Source of the DNA: Methylomonas sp. MK1
GTDB taxonomy: Bacteria; Pseudomonadota; Gammaproteobacteria; Methylococcales; Methylomonadaceae
Assembly: GCF_000365425.1 (NCBI RefSeq)
Contig: NZ_AQOV01000002.1
Span: 744,001-808,000, forward strand
Direction of reading: 5' to 3'
Length of the DNA stretch: 64,000 nucleotides
Shown: positions 9,899 to 18,603 of the stretch, piece after piece
How the letters are laid out: each line of letters opens with the position of its first letter
How positions within the stretch are numbered: position 1 is the stretch's first letter
Notes under the pieces: model-generated
The model's input: only the letters and a program-made list of their open reading frames with translations
Told to the model about the DNA's origin: nothing
The model's database searches: none
Position numbers and translations under genes: made by a program

Positions 9899-9901
9899 TT
9901 T

Positions 9902-10171
9902 GTGGCTTGGACTCTTTCCTCAAGTTTTCCTGTTCAGATAGTATTGCTTGATAAGCAGGCCATAGTATTTCATCATGGTAGTGGAGAAACTCATCGTTTA
10001 GATGAGGAGGCAAGCTTAATTTTATTGACGATTATGGATTCCCAAGCACCGATTTGTGAATCAGCCTTGCTAGGTATGGCTATTGATGCAGGGTTACAGA
10101 GAGTTGATCAGCAATCTTTAGCGGGAATGTTAGGCGTATTGCAGAGCCTTCATGTTGTTGAAAATATATAA
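9902..10171 (+). CDS. PqqD-family peptide chaperone, HPr-rel-A type
   Basis: An 89-residue protein with the PqqD/RiPP-recognition-element look: a short beta region, then GETHRLDEEASLILLTIMDS (HRLDxxxxxIL), then a helical region. PqqD-like domains bind leader peptides and present them to modifying enzymes. The start is GTG at 9902, 3 bases after the upstream stop, with no clear ribosome site, which suggests translational coupling. It is followed by an HprK-related kinase, an arrangement known as the HPr-rel-A system (TIGR04353 with TIGR04352) in exosortase A loci. The client peptide is not established. Confidence 0.78.
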   Translation: MAWTLSSSFPVQIVLLDKQAIVFHHGSGETHRLDEEASLILLTIMDSQAPICESALLGMAIDAGLQRVDQQSLAGMLGVLQSLHVVENI

Positions 10172-10176
10172 ATATT

Positions 10177-11082
10177 TTGAGCGGACCTAATTCCACTTCA
10201 TCTTTGATAGCGTCTGGGCAATTTGTCGTCAGGATTGGTCCTTTTTCAATTAGAATTCATTCTGCTATATCGTCAGTTCAGCAAGGTATCCTTGAGCTTT
10301 ACTCTGACTATGCGATATTGCCCCCAGATACTTTTTGCGACTTTTATGTTCGCTTAATTCAGCCAGCCGGCGTAAGACGTTTCTTTCGCAAACAGGTGCT
10401 ATTTGCCTTTGATCAATTTATTCCTTTCAAGCCTTTGCCTTATGCGCAGGCATTTCCATTTTTTGAATGGGGATTGAACTGGTGTATATCCGGCTACTCA
10501 CACCGGTTTCTAATCGTTCACGCCGCCGTGGTGGAACGAAACGGTAAAGCATTAATTTTACCTGGTGCGCCGGGGTCAGGTAAGAGCACATTGTGCGCAG
10601 CATTAATCAACAATGGTTGGCGACTATTATCTGATGAATTGACTTTGGTGGATCGCGCAACCGGTTATGTTGTTCCCGTACCGCGTCCGGTTAGTTTGAA
10701 AAACGAATCTATATCGTTGGTAGCGGATACTTTTCCATTTTGCCAGTTCAGTCCTGTTGTTCACGATACTTTGAAAGGATCGGTTTGCCTGATGAAGCCA
10801 CCCACCGACTCTGTGTCAGCAGCTGACCAAACCGCCCTGCCATGCTTGGTTGTATTTCCGAAATATCAGGCAGAATCATCCTTGAGTTTATCCGCGGTGC
10901 CAAAGGCCGAGGCGTTCATGCGGCTGGCGGACCTTTCATTCAATTACAGTGTACTAGGTGCTCAGGGTTTTGAAACCATGGGGGGTCTGGTAAACAGCTG
11001 TCAGGCGTATGATTTCATTTACGACGGCGATTTTAACCAAGCATCTGATTTATTTGTGCAATTATTGGATGATGTACGGTAG
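10177..11082 (+). CDS. HprK-related kinase A
   Basis: A 301-residue protein related to the catalytic domain of HPr(Ser) kinase. The P-loop LPGAPGSGKSTLCAAL lies near residues 128-143, followed by the conserved RLLSDELTLVDR acid motif. No HPr-like protein is visible nearby. The start is TTG at 10177, supported by the family-like opening ...SGQFVVRIGPFSIRIHS. It fits TIGR04352. Related kinases in lasso-peptide clusters phosphorylate the precursor peptide, so phosphorylation of a peptide or glycan intermediate is possible here (inference). It is flanked by a PqqD-like gene and a nucleotidyltransferase. Confidence 0.82.
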   Translation: MSGPNSTSSLIASGQFVVRIGPFSIRIHSAISSVQQGILELYSDYAILPPDTFCDFYVRLIQPAGVRRFFRKQVLFAFDQFIPFKPLPYAQAFPFFEWGLNWCISGYSHRFLIVHAAVVERNGKALILPGAPGSGKSTLCAALINNGWRLLSDELTLVDRATGYVVPVPRPVSLKNESISLVADTFPFCQFSPVVHDTLKGSVCLMKPPTDSVSAADQTALPCLVVFPKYQAESSLSLSAVPKAEAFMRLADLSFNYSVLGAQGFETMGGLVNSCQAYDFIYDGDFNQASDLFVQLLDDVR

Positions 11083-11093
11083 AGAGTCGCAAG

Positions 11094-12170
11094 ATGCCTG
11101 ATTTGTTGAATGAATACTTGATGATCAAGGCCAAGGATAGTATTGATTCGAATTCCGATTGGGAGCTGTTGTTAAGGCAAGCGAGGAGTGCCGGAGTATT
11201 GTCCAGACTGGCATTCTTCTGGAAAAAATTTCGATTGTTCAACCCTCCACAGCATTTTTCTTATCATCTCGAGTCAGCTGAGACTTATTGGTTGTCTCAA
11301 AAACGCATCGTCAATTGGGAGCTATATAATCTATCGCAGGTCTTTAAGCTTTTGAATATTCGGTTGATTTTGTTGAAAGGCACCGCTTATTCGGCATCGG
11401 AATTGAATGCTGGTATGGGACGCGTATTCAGCGACATCGACATATTGGTGCCTAAATATCAGCTGAAAACGGTTAAAGATGCCTTGAAATGGCATGGATG
11501 GCTTCCTGAGCCCATGGATAATTATGATCGGCGCTATTACGAGCGGTGGATGCATGAATTGCCGCCACTTAGGCATATCAAGCGTGGGACTTCGCTGGAT
11601 ATTCATCACAACATACTCCCGCAAACCTGCAATTTATATCCCGATGCCGAGTTGTTGCTAAAAGCCGCTGTAAAGATAACCGATACCGATTATTGGGTTT
11701 TGGCTCCTGAAGATATGGTTCTCCATAGCGCCAGCCATTTATTCTGGGGCGGAGAGTTTGAAAATGGTTTGCGCGATTTGAGCGATATAGATTTGCTTCT
11801 ACGCGAGTTTAGTGGCAACGATCCAGGTTTTTGGGACAACCTGCATAATCGAGCAGAAATGTTGGGATTGGGTAAGCCTTTGTTTTACGCCCTCCGCTAC
11901 GCCACTAAAATATTGGGAACCCCGATTCCTGATAGTGCCATTGAGGCTTCTACTATCTATGCGGGACGCGGAAAAAACCGAGTTATGGACTATCTTTTCT
12001 TGCAAGCCCTAAAGCCACACCATCGTAGCTGCGCGGATAGCCTGACCGGCTTTGCTCGTTGGCTGTTGTTTCTTCGCTCGCATTGGTTAAAAATGCCCTT
12101 GCATATACTAGTGCCGCATTTAATCAGAAAGGCTTGGTTTCGGCTGGCCGACAATACTAAAAAAACATAA
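11094..12170 (+). CDS. Nucleotidyltransferase-family protein (NTP_transf_5)
   Basis: A 358-residue protein of the pfam14907 type. The core is LLKGTAYSASEL followed by RVFSDIDILVP, where the two Asp residues in S-D-I-D are the expected metal ligands of a Pol-beta-like nucleotidyltransferase. A later helical region carries the HLFWGGEF histidine motif and the second acidic segment LSDIDLLL. Homologues sit next to HprK-related kinases in exosortase A loci and in some lasso-peptide clusters. The reaction is unknown; transfer of a nucleotidyl group to a modified peptide or sugar is plausible. It starts 11 bases after the kinase stop. Confidence 0.78.
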   Translation: MPDLLNEYLMIKAKDSIDSNSDWELLLRQARSAGVLSRLAFFWKKFRLFNPPQHFSYHLESAETYWLSQKRIVNWELYNLSQVFKLLNIRLILLKGTAYSASELNAGMGRVFSDIDILVPKYQLKTVKDALKWHGWLPEPMDNYDRRYYERWMHELPPLRHIKRGTSLDIHHNILPQTCNLYPDAELLLKAAVKITDTDYWVLAPEDMVLHSASHLFWGGEFENGLRDLSDIDLLLREFSGNDPGFWDNLHNRAEMLGLGKPLFYALRYATKILGTPIPDSAIEASTIYAGRGKNRVMDYLFLQALKPHHRSCADSLTGFARWLLFLRSHWLKMPLHILVPHLIRKAWFRLADNTKKT

Positions 12171-12234
12171 ATTATGGCAATCATGTCGAACCAGGCAAGT
12201 TGCCAATAGGAACATTCCTTAACCCGTTCTTGAC

Positions 12235-13452
12235 ATGAAGATATTACATATATTGGATCACTCCATTCCTTTGCACAGCGGATACACCTTCCGTACTCGT
12301 GCGATTCTCGAACAACAACGCAAACTGGGATGGGAGACGTTTCACGTCACATCCGCCAAACATCAAGTCGCGGAAGCTCCCGTTGAAACCGTTGATGGAC
12401 TTACCTTTTATCGATCTGTTATCCCGCAAGGTTTGGCAGCGAAATTGCCGGTTTTAAATCAGTGGACCATCGTACAGTCGTTGGCGGAGCGGTTGGATGA
12501 AATTATTCCGCAGATCAAGCCGGACATTCTGCACGCCCATTCGCCCGCGTTGAACGGGCTTGCGGCATTAAAAGTAGCTAAGAAATATGGGCTGCCGTTG
12601 GTCTACGAATGCCGGGCATTTTGGGAAGATGCGGCCGTCGATCATGGCACCACCCGAGAAGGTAGTTTACGTTACCGATTGACTAAGGCTTTGGAGACGC
12701 ATGTTTTTAAGCATGCCGATGCGGTGACGACTATTTGCGAGGGTCTGCGCCGGGATATTATCGGGCGCGGAGTCGCGGAGGAAAAAATTACCGTGATTCC
12801 CAACGCCGTCGATATCGATAAATTTACCTACGGCGAGGCAGCCGAGCCAGATTTGCAAGCAGAGTTGGGTTTGAACGGCAAAATTGTGCTCGGTTTTATC
12901 GGGTCTTTTTATGCTTATGAGGGGTTATTGCTATTGCTGGATGCATTGCCGGCGATTATTCAACAACAGCCTGATGTGCGCTTGTTGTTAGTGGGCGGAG
13001 GGCCGCAACAGCAACAAATCTTGCAGAAAATTGAGACGCTGGGCTTGCAGGATTGGGTCATTCTGCCCGGACGTGTCGCTCATGATCAAGTGCAGCGCTA
13101 TTACAATCTGGTCGATATCTTTGTTTATCCGCGCTTGGCGATGCGTTTAACTGATTTGGTGACGCCTTTAAAACCTCTGGAAGCGATGGCGCAAGGCCGA
13201 TTGTTGGTGGCGTCGGATGTCGGTGGGCATCATGAGTTAATTCGAGACAGGGAAACTGGCTATCTCTTCAAAGCTGGAGAAAAAACCGCTTTGGCGCAAG
13301 CGGTGTTGGCGGTCCTCGATCAGCAAGATCAATGGGAGCAAGTTCGGCGAGCCGGCAGGCGCTATGTCGAAGAAGAGCGTAATTGGCAGCGAAGTGTCAG
13401 TCATTATCAGGCTGTTTACGGCAGGATAATGGCGGGTAAAGATGGCAGATAA
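12235..13452 (+). CDS. Glycosyltransferase, exosortase A-associated, TIGR04063 type
   Basis: A 405-residue GT4 enzyme. The opening KILHILDHSIPLHSGYTFRTR is the hallmark of the TIGR04063 family found in exosortase A loci. The middle has HAHSPALNGLAAL, and the C-terminal donor domain has TPLKPLEAMAQGRLLVASDVGG. It should add a sugar to the growing repeat unit. The 64-base gap before it may hold a promoter, but I see no clear one. Its 3' end overlaps the next gene by 11 bases, so the two are co-translated. Confidence 0.88.
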   Translation: MKILHILDHSIPLHSGYTFRTRAILEQQRKLGWETFHVTSAKHQVAEAPVETVDGLTFYRSVIPQGLAAKLPVLNQWTIVQSLAERLDEIIPQIKPDILHAHSPALNGLAALKVAKKYGLPLVYECRAFWEDAAVDHGTTREGSLRYRLTKALETHVFKHADAVTTICEGLRRDIIGRGVAEEKITVIPNAVDIDKFTYGEAAEPDLQAELGLNGKIVLGFIGSFYAYEGLLLLLDALPAIIQQQPDVRLLLVGGGPQQQQILQKIETLGLQDWVILPGRVAHDQVQRYYNLVDIFVYPRLAMRLTDLVTPLKPLEAMAQGRLLVASDVGGHHELIRDRETGYLFKAGEKTALAQAVLAVLDQQDQWEQVRRAGRRYVEEERNWQRSVSHYQAVYGRIMAGKDGR

Positions 13453-14647
13453 CTCGCCAAGGCTGATTGTTTTCAGTTCTTTGTATCCCAGCCGTGTCAG
13501 ACCTAACGCTGGCGTTTTTATTCGCGAGCGTATGTCCAAAGTGGCCCATCATTGTTCTTTGATTGTCATTTCCCCGGTGCCTTGGTTTCCACTGCAAAGC
13601 CTGATTCAATGGTTTAAACCGAATTACCGGCCGCAACCGGATAAGTACGAAAATCAAGACGGTATTTCCGTCTATTTTCCGCGCTTTTTGTCGATACCCG
13701 GAATCGGACGTTCTTGGGACGGTTTTTTTATGGCGCTGTGTAGTTTGGTGATTTGTCGTCAGTTAAAAAAGAGCTTCGCATTTAATTTGATCGATGCACA
13801 CTTCGCATACCCTGACGGGTATGCTGCCACGTTACTCGGTAAATGGTTTAAGGTGCCGGTCACCATCACTTTACGCGGCACAGAAGTGCCGTTGTCTAAC
13901 ATTCCCAGTCGCCTCCAACGATTGTTGAGAGCCCTTAATGATGCCGCCCGAGTATTTTCGGTATCGGATTCTTTAAAGCGACACGTAGTGAATTTAGGCG
14001 CCGACGCGCAGAAAATATGGGTGGTGGGCAACGGTATCGATACCGCAAAATTTTTTCCTGTCGATAAGAAACAGGCGCGGCAAGCTTGGCAAATTCCTGA
14101 AGACGTTCAGGTCTTGATTTCGGTCGGCGGATTGGTTGATAGAAAAGGCTTCCATCGGGTGATCGAAATTTTGCCGGCATTAATCGAAAAATATCCGAGA
14201 TTGCTATACTTGATCGTTGGAGGCGCTAGTCCGGAAGGCAATATTCGTAATCGCCTGGAGCAGCAGGTAGAAACGCTTAATCTTCGTCAGCATGTTCGTT
14301 TTCTGGGGGCGATGCCAGCCGAACAATTGCATGGTCCCTTATCGGCGGCTGACATATTCGTACTCGCAACCGCCAACGAAGGGTGGGCTAACGTGTTTTT
14401 GGAGGCCATGGCTTGTGGTTTGCCGGTGGTTAGCACCGATGTTGGCGGCAATCGCGAGGTGGTTGCTGATGAAACGCTGGGCACTATCGTGCCGTTTGGG
14501 GATGCTGAGGCATTATTGTTAGCGCTTGATGATGCTCTGCAGCGGCAGTGGGGCCGGCAAGCTATTGTAAATTATGCGGCTGATAACTCTTGGGATAAGC
14601 GGGTGGATATTTTGTTGGCGGAATTCAAAAAACTGGTGGAGTCATGA
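13442..14647 (+). CDS. GT4-family glycosyltransferase
   Basis: A 401-residue GT-B enzyme. Its opening LIVFSSLYPSRVRPNAGVFI is typical of exopolysaccharide GT4 enzymes, and the NEGWANVFLEAMACGLPVVSTD segment carries the E-x7-E donor-binding motif. The start ATG overlaps the end of the preceding glycosyltransferase gene by 11 bases, and its stop overlaps the next start as ATGA. It is the fourth glycosyltransferase of the locus. Donor and acceptor cannot be inferred. Confidence 0.86.
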   Translation: MADNSPRLIVFSSLYPSRVRPNAGVFIRERMSKVAHHCSLIVISPVPWFPLQSLIQWFKPNYRPQPDKYENQDGISVYFPRFLSIPGIGRSWDGFFMALCSLVICRQLKKSFAFNLIDAHFAYPDGYAATLLGKWFKVPVTITLRGTEVPLSNIPSRLQRLLRALNDAARVFSVSDSLKRHVVNLGADAQKIWVVGNGIDTAKFFPVDKKQARQAWQIPEDVQVLISVGGLVDRKGFHRVIEILPALIEKYPRLLYLIVGGASPEGNIRNRLEQQVETLNLRQHVRFLGAMPAEQLHGPLSAADIFVLATANEGWANVFLEAMACGLPVVSTDVGGNREVVADETLGTIVPFGDAEALLLALDDALQRQWGRQAIVNYAADNSWDKRVDILLAEFKKLVES

Positions 14648-15993
14648 GCTTTTATACGTCTTTTTGTTCAACGGTGATCTTTCCGCTTCACGAAGCCTTA
14701 AAAAAGCACACTACCGTCCAGGTTAGGCGCGGCATGGAGCGCAGTCAGTGGCTAAAACCCGACGAGATTAGACAGTTGCAATTGCAACATTTACGCGTGT
14801 TTCTGCAAGATGTACAAGTTCATGTACCTTACTACAGGCAGTTGTTCGCTAACTTGGGGTTTGAGCCGGCGAACATCGATAGTGTGCAAAAATTAGCCGC
14901 GCTGCCGTTGTTGAGTAAGCCGGAAATCAGGCAACATCTTGATGAAATGAAAGCCAACGATGCTCTAAGGCTCGCGCGTTTCAATACTGGCGGTTCCAGT
15001 GGAGAGCCATTGATTTTTTACATCGGTAGCCGCCGAGTTAGTCACGATGTCGCAGCAAAATGGCGAGCCACTCGTTGGTGGGGTGTCGATATAGGCGATC
15101 CGGAAGCTGTAATCTGGGGGTCTCCAATTGAACTAGGTGCGCAGGATAAAATTCGCCTGTTACGCGATAAATTGTTGCGTACGCATCTGATTCCAGCGTT
15201 CGAAATGTCGTCGGAAAAGTTGGATGGCTTTGTTCGACAAATCCAGCAGATTCGCCCGAAAATGTTATTTGGTTATCCTTCTGCATTGGCCCACATTGCC
15301 AGTCATGCCGAGAAGAGGGGCGTAGCATTGAATAATTTGGGGATTAAAGTGGCTTTCGTGACATCGGAACGGCTTTACGATCACCAGCGGACAAAAATAG
15401 AAAGCGTGTTTGCTTGTCCGGTCGCGAATGGTTACGGTGGGCGTGATGCCGGCTTTATCGCGCATCAGTGTCCCGAAGGCAGTATGCATATTACCGCTGA
15501 AGACATTGTCGTCGAGATTGTAGACAAACAAGGCCAGCTTTTACCTAATGGGGAGCTCGGTGAAATTGTGGTTACGCATATGGCGACCAGAGATTTTCCA
15601 TTTATTCGCTATCGTACCGGCGATATGGGAATATTGTCGGATAAAATTTGTGCCTGCGGGCGCGGACTACCAGTACTGGAGGAGATTCAAGGTCGAACCA
15701 CCGACTTTGTAGTTGCTCAGGATGGAACGGTATTGCATGGGTTGGCATTGATTTATGTGCTGCGCGATTTAGAAGGCGTTGATTCATTTAAAATCACCCA
15801 GGATAGTTTGGATAAAACCACCGTGCAAATTGTTAAAACCCTTAAATATCAAGCTGCTTACGAACAAAAAATCATCGACGAATTTAAAAAACGTTTGGGA
15901 CAAGCAGTTACTATCAAGATCGAATACACTGATTACATTCCCAAGGAACGCTCAGGAAAGTTCCGTTATGTGATCAGTCACGTCAAGGCTTAA
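14644..15993 (+). CDS. CapK/phenylacetate-CoA-ligase-like adenylate-forming enzyme
   Basis: A 449-residue protein of the CapK/PaaK group of adenylate-forming enzymes. The ATP-binding loop is FNTGGSSGEPLIF near residues 116-128, the RYRTGDMG segment is the conserved hinge-side motif, and a CACGRGLPVL motif precedes the small C-terminal domain. Homologues are common in capsule and exopolysaccharide operons, where they may activate an acyl group for attachment to a sugar; the substrate is not known. It overlaps the upstream gene by 4 bases and precedes the second AsnB-like gene by 14 bases. Confidence 0.82.
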   Translation: MSFYTSFCSTVIFPLHEALKKHTTVQVRRGMERSQWLKPDEIRQLQLQHLRVFLQDVQVHVPYYRQLFANLGFEPANIDSVQKLAALPLLSKPEIRQHLDEMKANDALRLARFNTGGSSGEPLIFYIGSRRVSHDVAAKWRATRWWGVDIGDPEAVIWGSPIELGAQDKIRLLRDKLLRTHLIPAFEMSSEKLDGFVRQIQQIRPKMLFGYPSALAHIASHAEKRGVALNNLGIKVAFVTSERLYDHQRTKIESVFACPVANGYGGRDAGFIAHQCPEGSMHITAEDIVVEIVDKQGQLLPNGELGEIVVTHMATRDFPFIRYRTGDMGILSDKICACGRGLPVLEEIQGRTTDFVVAQDGTVLHGLALIYVLRDLEGVDSFKITQDSLDKTTVQIVKTLKYQAAYEQKIIDEFKKRLGQAVTIKIEYTDYIPKERSGKFRYVISHVKA

Positions 15994-16007
15994 TTACACT
16001 TAACACT

Positions 16008-17792
16008 ATGACAAAATTTGCGGGATGGATGGGGAGCGGTCTCCAGAAAGATGAATCTATCGCCTTGCTGGGGCAAATGACGGCGGCAGATTCGACATTT
16101 AGTGTTCGGCATGGTCAGAATTATGCCTTTTCAACCACCGCCACCGATATTGCGGACCGTAATGGGACGTTGTTGCTTGCCCCGCAATCCGGTTCGCGAT
16201 TAGCTTGCTCACAGGGTTTGTTGGACGCCTATTTAAGTCGCGGCGTCGATTTTTTAGTCGGTTTGCCGGAAGCTGATACCTTGCTGCTTATTGATACCAA
16301 TCAGCAGCTACTGATGTTGGCTACCGATCCGATCGGTCTCAGTAACATCTATTACGCAGAAATTGCCGACGGCCTAATATTTGGCTCAAGTGCTGATTTT
16401 GTAGTGCGTCATCCTCAGGTCAGTAACGGCATTGCGCCGCAAGCGGTATTTGATTACATCTATCTCAACCATTGTCCCAGCCCCACAACGATTTATCGGC
16501 AGGTTAAAAAGCTGGAAGGCGGGCAATGCCTGGTTTATCACAACGGACGAATCAGCTTAAAACGCTACTGGCTACCGGTATTTCATGAGCAATCCTGCGA
16601 TTTGCAGCAAGCCGGCCTGGAATTGCAGCAGCAGTTGATCGAAGCGGTTAGAAGTATGGCCGATACCGAAGACAATACCGGTGCGTTTCTGAGTGGCGGG
16701 CTGGATAGTTCCAGTGTGGTGGGTGCCTTAGCTAAGGTATTTCCAGGCAAGGCTAAAACCTTTTCGATGGGTTTTGACGCTGACGGCTACGATGAAATTG
16801 AGTACGCCATTATTGCAGTGCAACGTTTCAATACGCGGCAACACCAGTATTACGTCACTCCCGAGGATACCGTTAATGCCGTGCCGGCAATAGCGGCTTA
16901 CTACGATGAGCCGTTTGGGAATGCGTCGGCCTTGGCAGCGTATTATTGCGCGAAGTTGGCTAAGGATCACGGTGTTGACCGTTTGCTTGCGGGTGATGGT
17001 GGGGACGAGATTTTTGCGGGTAACGAGCGTTACGCCAAGCAAATGTTGTTTGAGAATTATCACCGCTTACCAAAATTTCTCAGCGCCGGCCTCGAAGCGA
17101 CATTAAATGGCCTGCCAGACGTAATAGCTAAGCAGAAGTTGCCGTTTAAGGCAAAACGCTATATCGATCAAGCGAACGCAGCGATGCCAGACCGCTTACA
17201 GGACTACAATTTTTTGCATAGGCATGCTGCGGCAGACATTTTTCAAGCTGATTTTTTAGCGGAAATTGATACTTCTGCGCCCTTGCGCCAGTTTAGGGAA
17301 GACTATTGGCGGCCGGAGTCTGCTACTACCTTGAACCGTATGTTGTATCTGGATTGGAAAAATACGCTCCACGATAACGATTTGGTCAAAGTCAATAGAA
17401 TGTGCGAAATGGCAGGTGTTGAAGTTTGCTACCCCTTGTTGGATCGACGCATTCTCGACTTATCTTGCCGAATTCCCTCGAATGACAAGTTGCGTGGACA
17501 AAAACTGCGCTGGTTTTACAAACAGGCCATGATGGATTTCCTTCCGGAGCGGATTATCAATAAGCCTAAGCACGGCTTTGGGTTGCCTTTCGGCGTTTGG
17601 CTGAAGGACCATCAGCCGCTTAAGCAACTGGCTTATGGCGCAATAAATGATTTGAAGCGGCGCGAGTTTTTTAAACCGGACTTTTTGGATCATGCTGTCG
17701 AGATGCATCAAAGCGTGCATGCCGCCTATTATGGTGATTTAGTGTGGATGTTGATGATGCTGGAGCTTTGGTTTGCCGGTAAGGGTTTGTAA
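16008..17792 (+). CDS. AsnB-like synthetase lacking the glutaminase cysteine
   Basis: A 594-residue asparagine-synthetase-like protein. The PP-loop FLSGGLDSSSVVGAL and the downstream GDGGDEIFAGNERY are intact, so ATP-dependent activation of a carboxylate should be possible. The N-terminus, however, reads MTKFAGWMG instead of MCGI, so the catalytic Cys of the glutaminase domain is absent and glutamine hydrolysis is unlikely. It may use free ammonia or an amine, or act as a cyclase or ligase like the AsnB-like proteins of lasso-peptide synthesis. It ends the polysaccharide operon and may be the fifth member of the PqqD/kinase cassette (inference). Confidence 0.82.
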   Translation: MTKFAGWMGSGLQKDESIALLGQMTAADSTFSVRHGQNYAFSTTATDIADRNGTLLLAPQSGSRLACSQGLLDAYLSRGVDFLVGLPEADTLLLIDTNQQLLMLATDPIGLSNIYYAEIADGLIFGSSADFVVRHPQVSNGIAPQAVFDYIYLNHCPSPTTIYRQVKKLEGGQCLVYHNGRISLKRYWLPVFHEQSCDLQQAGLELQQQLIEAVRSMADTEDNTGAFLSGGLDSSSVVGALAKVFPGKAKTFSMGFDADGYDEIEYAIIAVQRFNTRQHQYYVTPEDTVNAVPAIAAYYDEPFGNASALAAYYCAKLAKDHGVDRLLAGDGGDEIFAGNERYAKQMLFENYHRLPKFLSAGLEATLNGLPDVIAKQKLPFKAKRYIDQANAAMPDRLQDYNFLHRHAAADIFQADFLAEIDTSAPLRQFREDYWRPESATTLNRMLYLDWKNTLHDNDLVKVNRMCEMAGVEVCYPLLDRRILDLSCRIPSNDKLRGQKLRWFYKQAMMDFLPERIINKPKHGFGLPFGVWLKDHQPLKQLAYGAINDLKRREFFKPDFLDHAVEMHQSVHAAYYGDLVWMLMMLELWFAGKGL

Positions 17793-18061
17793 TAAACCGA
17801 TTTGTATTGTTTAGTGAATCATCGGCGGTGACAAAAAACGTCAGTTATGAACAAAAACTACTTGCTTTATAGGGTTGTGGCTACAGGCGAGCTTCGCAGT
17901 TATCAGGGTTTTTGATAGAAAACATTTTAATCAAGATATTGAAAATCATAGGAAATATGCTCTATTCTGTCGTTTGATCTTGTTGTGTAAGTAATTGGCA
18001 TACTAATTGTTTATAACTTTAAGAGTTTTAAATCCCGTTCATCATAAAAAAGAAGGTAGTT
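17793..18061 (+). other. Intergenic region upstream of pilA
   Basis: This 269-base stretch has no convincing gene. It is AT-rich towards its 3' end, where a sigma-54-like element lies at 17996-18011 and an AAGAAGG ribosome site precedes the pilin start. I see no clear terminator for the polysaccharide operon in it. Confidence 0.6.
17996..18011 (+). promoter_or_regulatory. Candidate sigma-54 promoter of pilA
   Basis: TGGCAT-ACTAA-TTGTT keeps the invariant GG of the -24 box and correct spacing, but the -12 box reads GT instead of GC. A start near 18022 would give a leader of about 40 bases to the pilin ATG. Type IV pilin genes are commonly RpoN/PilR dependent, which supports the call. Confidence 0.45.
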
Positions 18062-18526
18062 ATGAATAAGCAAATGCAAAAAGTACAACAAGGTTTTACC
18101 TTGATCGAGTTAATGATCGTGGTCGCGATCATTGGTATTCTGGCTGCTATCGCGATTCCGGCTTATCAAGATTACACCGTCAAATCTAAAGTGTCTGAAG
18201 GTCCTAGTTTGGCTTCGCCAGCCCTAACTGCTGGTGGTGTGGCTTGTAGTGAGCAAACCTTAGCGGCAAGCCAAACTAACGCTACTTTCGGCCTTGCCAC
18301 AGCTAATTCAATATTTGGCACTTACGTGAGATCAGTAACAATTACTGCATCTTCTGCATCAACTGCTCGAGTGACGATTGCTTACAATACCATCGGCACA
18401 TCTGTTGCGGGGGGAGCTACTGTAGTGTATCAGGGTACCTGTACTCCAGCAGTCGGAATGAAGTGGGCTGTTCTTCCCACGGGCTCTGGAAGTACTGTTC
18501 TACAAAAATATTTGCCTAAGTCATAA
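18062..18526 (+). CDS. pilA: Type IV pilin, major subunit
   Basis: A 154-residue type IV prepilin. A short positively charged leader ends in QQG, followed by [21 protein letters not shown], so PilD should cleave G|F and methylate the Phe. Glu5 of the mature protein is present. The C-terminal half is Ser/Thr/Ala rich with a Cys pair (VACSEQ and GTCTPA) that can form the pilin D-loop. The AAGAAGG ribosome site is well placed. A strong terminator follows, so it is monocistronic. The next gene may encode its glycosyltransferase. Confidence 0.93.
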   Translation: MNKQMQKVQQGFTLIELMIVVAIIGILAAIAIPAYQDYTVKSKVSEGPSLASPALTAGGVACSEQTLAASQTNATFGLATANSIFGTYVRSVTITASSASTARVTIAYNTIGTSVAGGATVVYQGTCTPAVGMKWAVLPTGSGSTVLQKYLPKS

Positions 18527-18551
18527 CTTGGCAGGTGTTCTTTGGATAGCG

Positions 18552-18579
18552 AAAGGGGCTTCGGCCCCTTTTGTTTTTT
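18552..18579 (+). terminator. Rho-independent terminator of pilA
   Basis: AAAGGGGC and GCCCCTTT form a perfect 8-bp stem around a TTCG tetraloop, followed by TGTTTTTT. It starts about 25 bases after the pilin stop. Confidence 0.9.
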
Positions 18580-18603
18580 ATGCGATTTTGATTAGAGAGT
18601 TTA

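Noticed and set aside
10177..11082. Classical HPr kinase/phosphorylase hprK
   Set aside because: No HPr or PTS gene is near, the context is polysaccharide synthesis, and the P-loop surroundings fit the HprK-related group instead.
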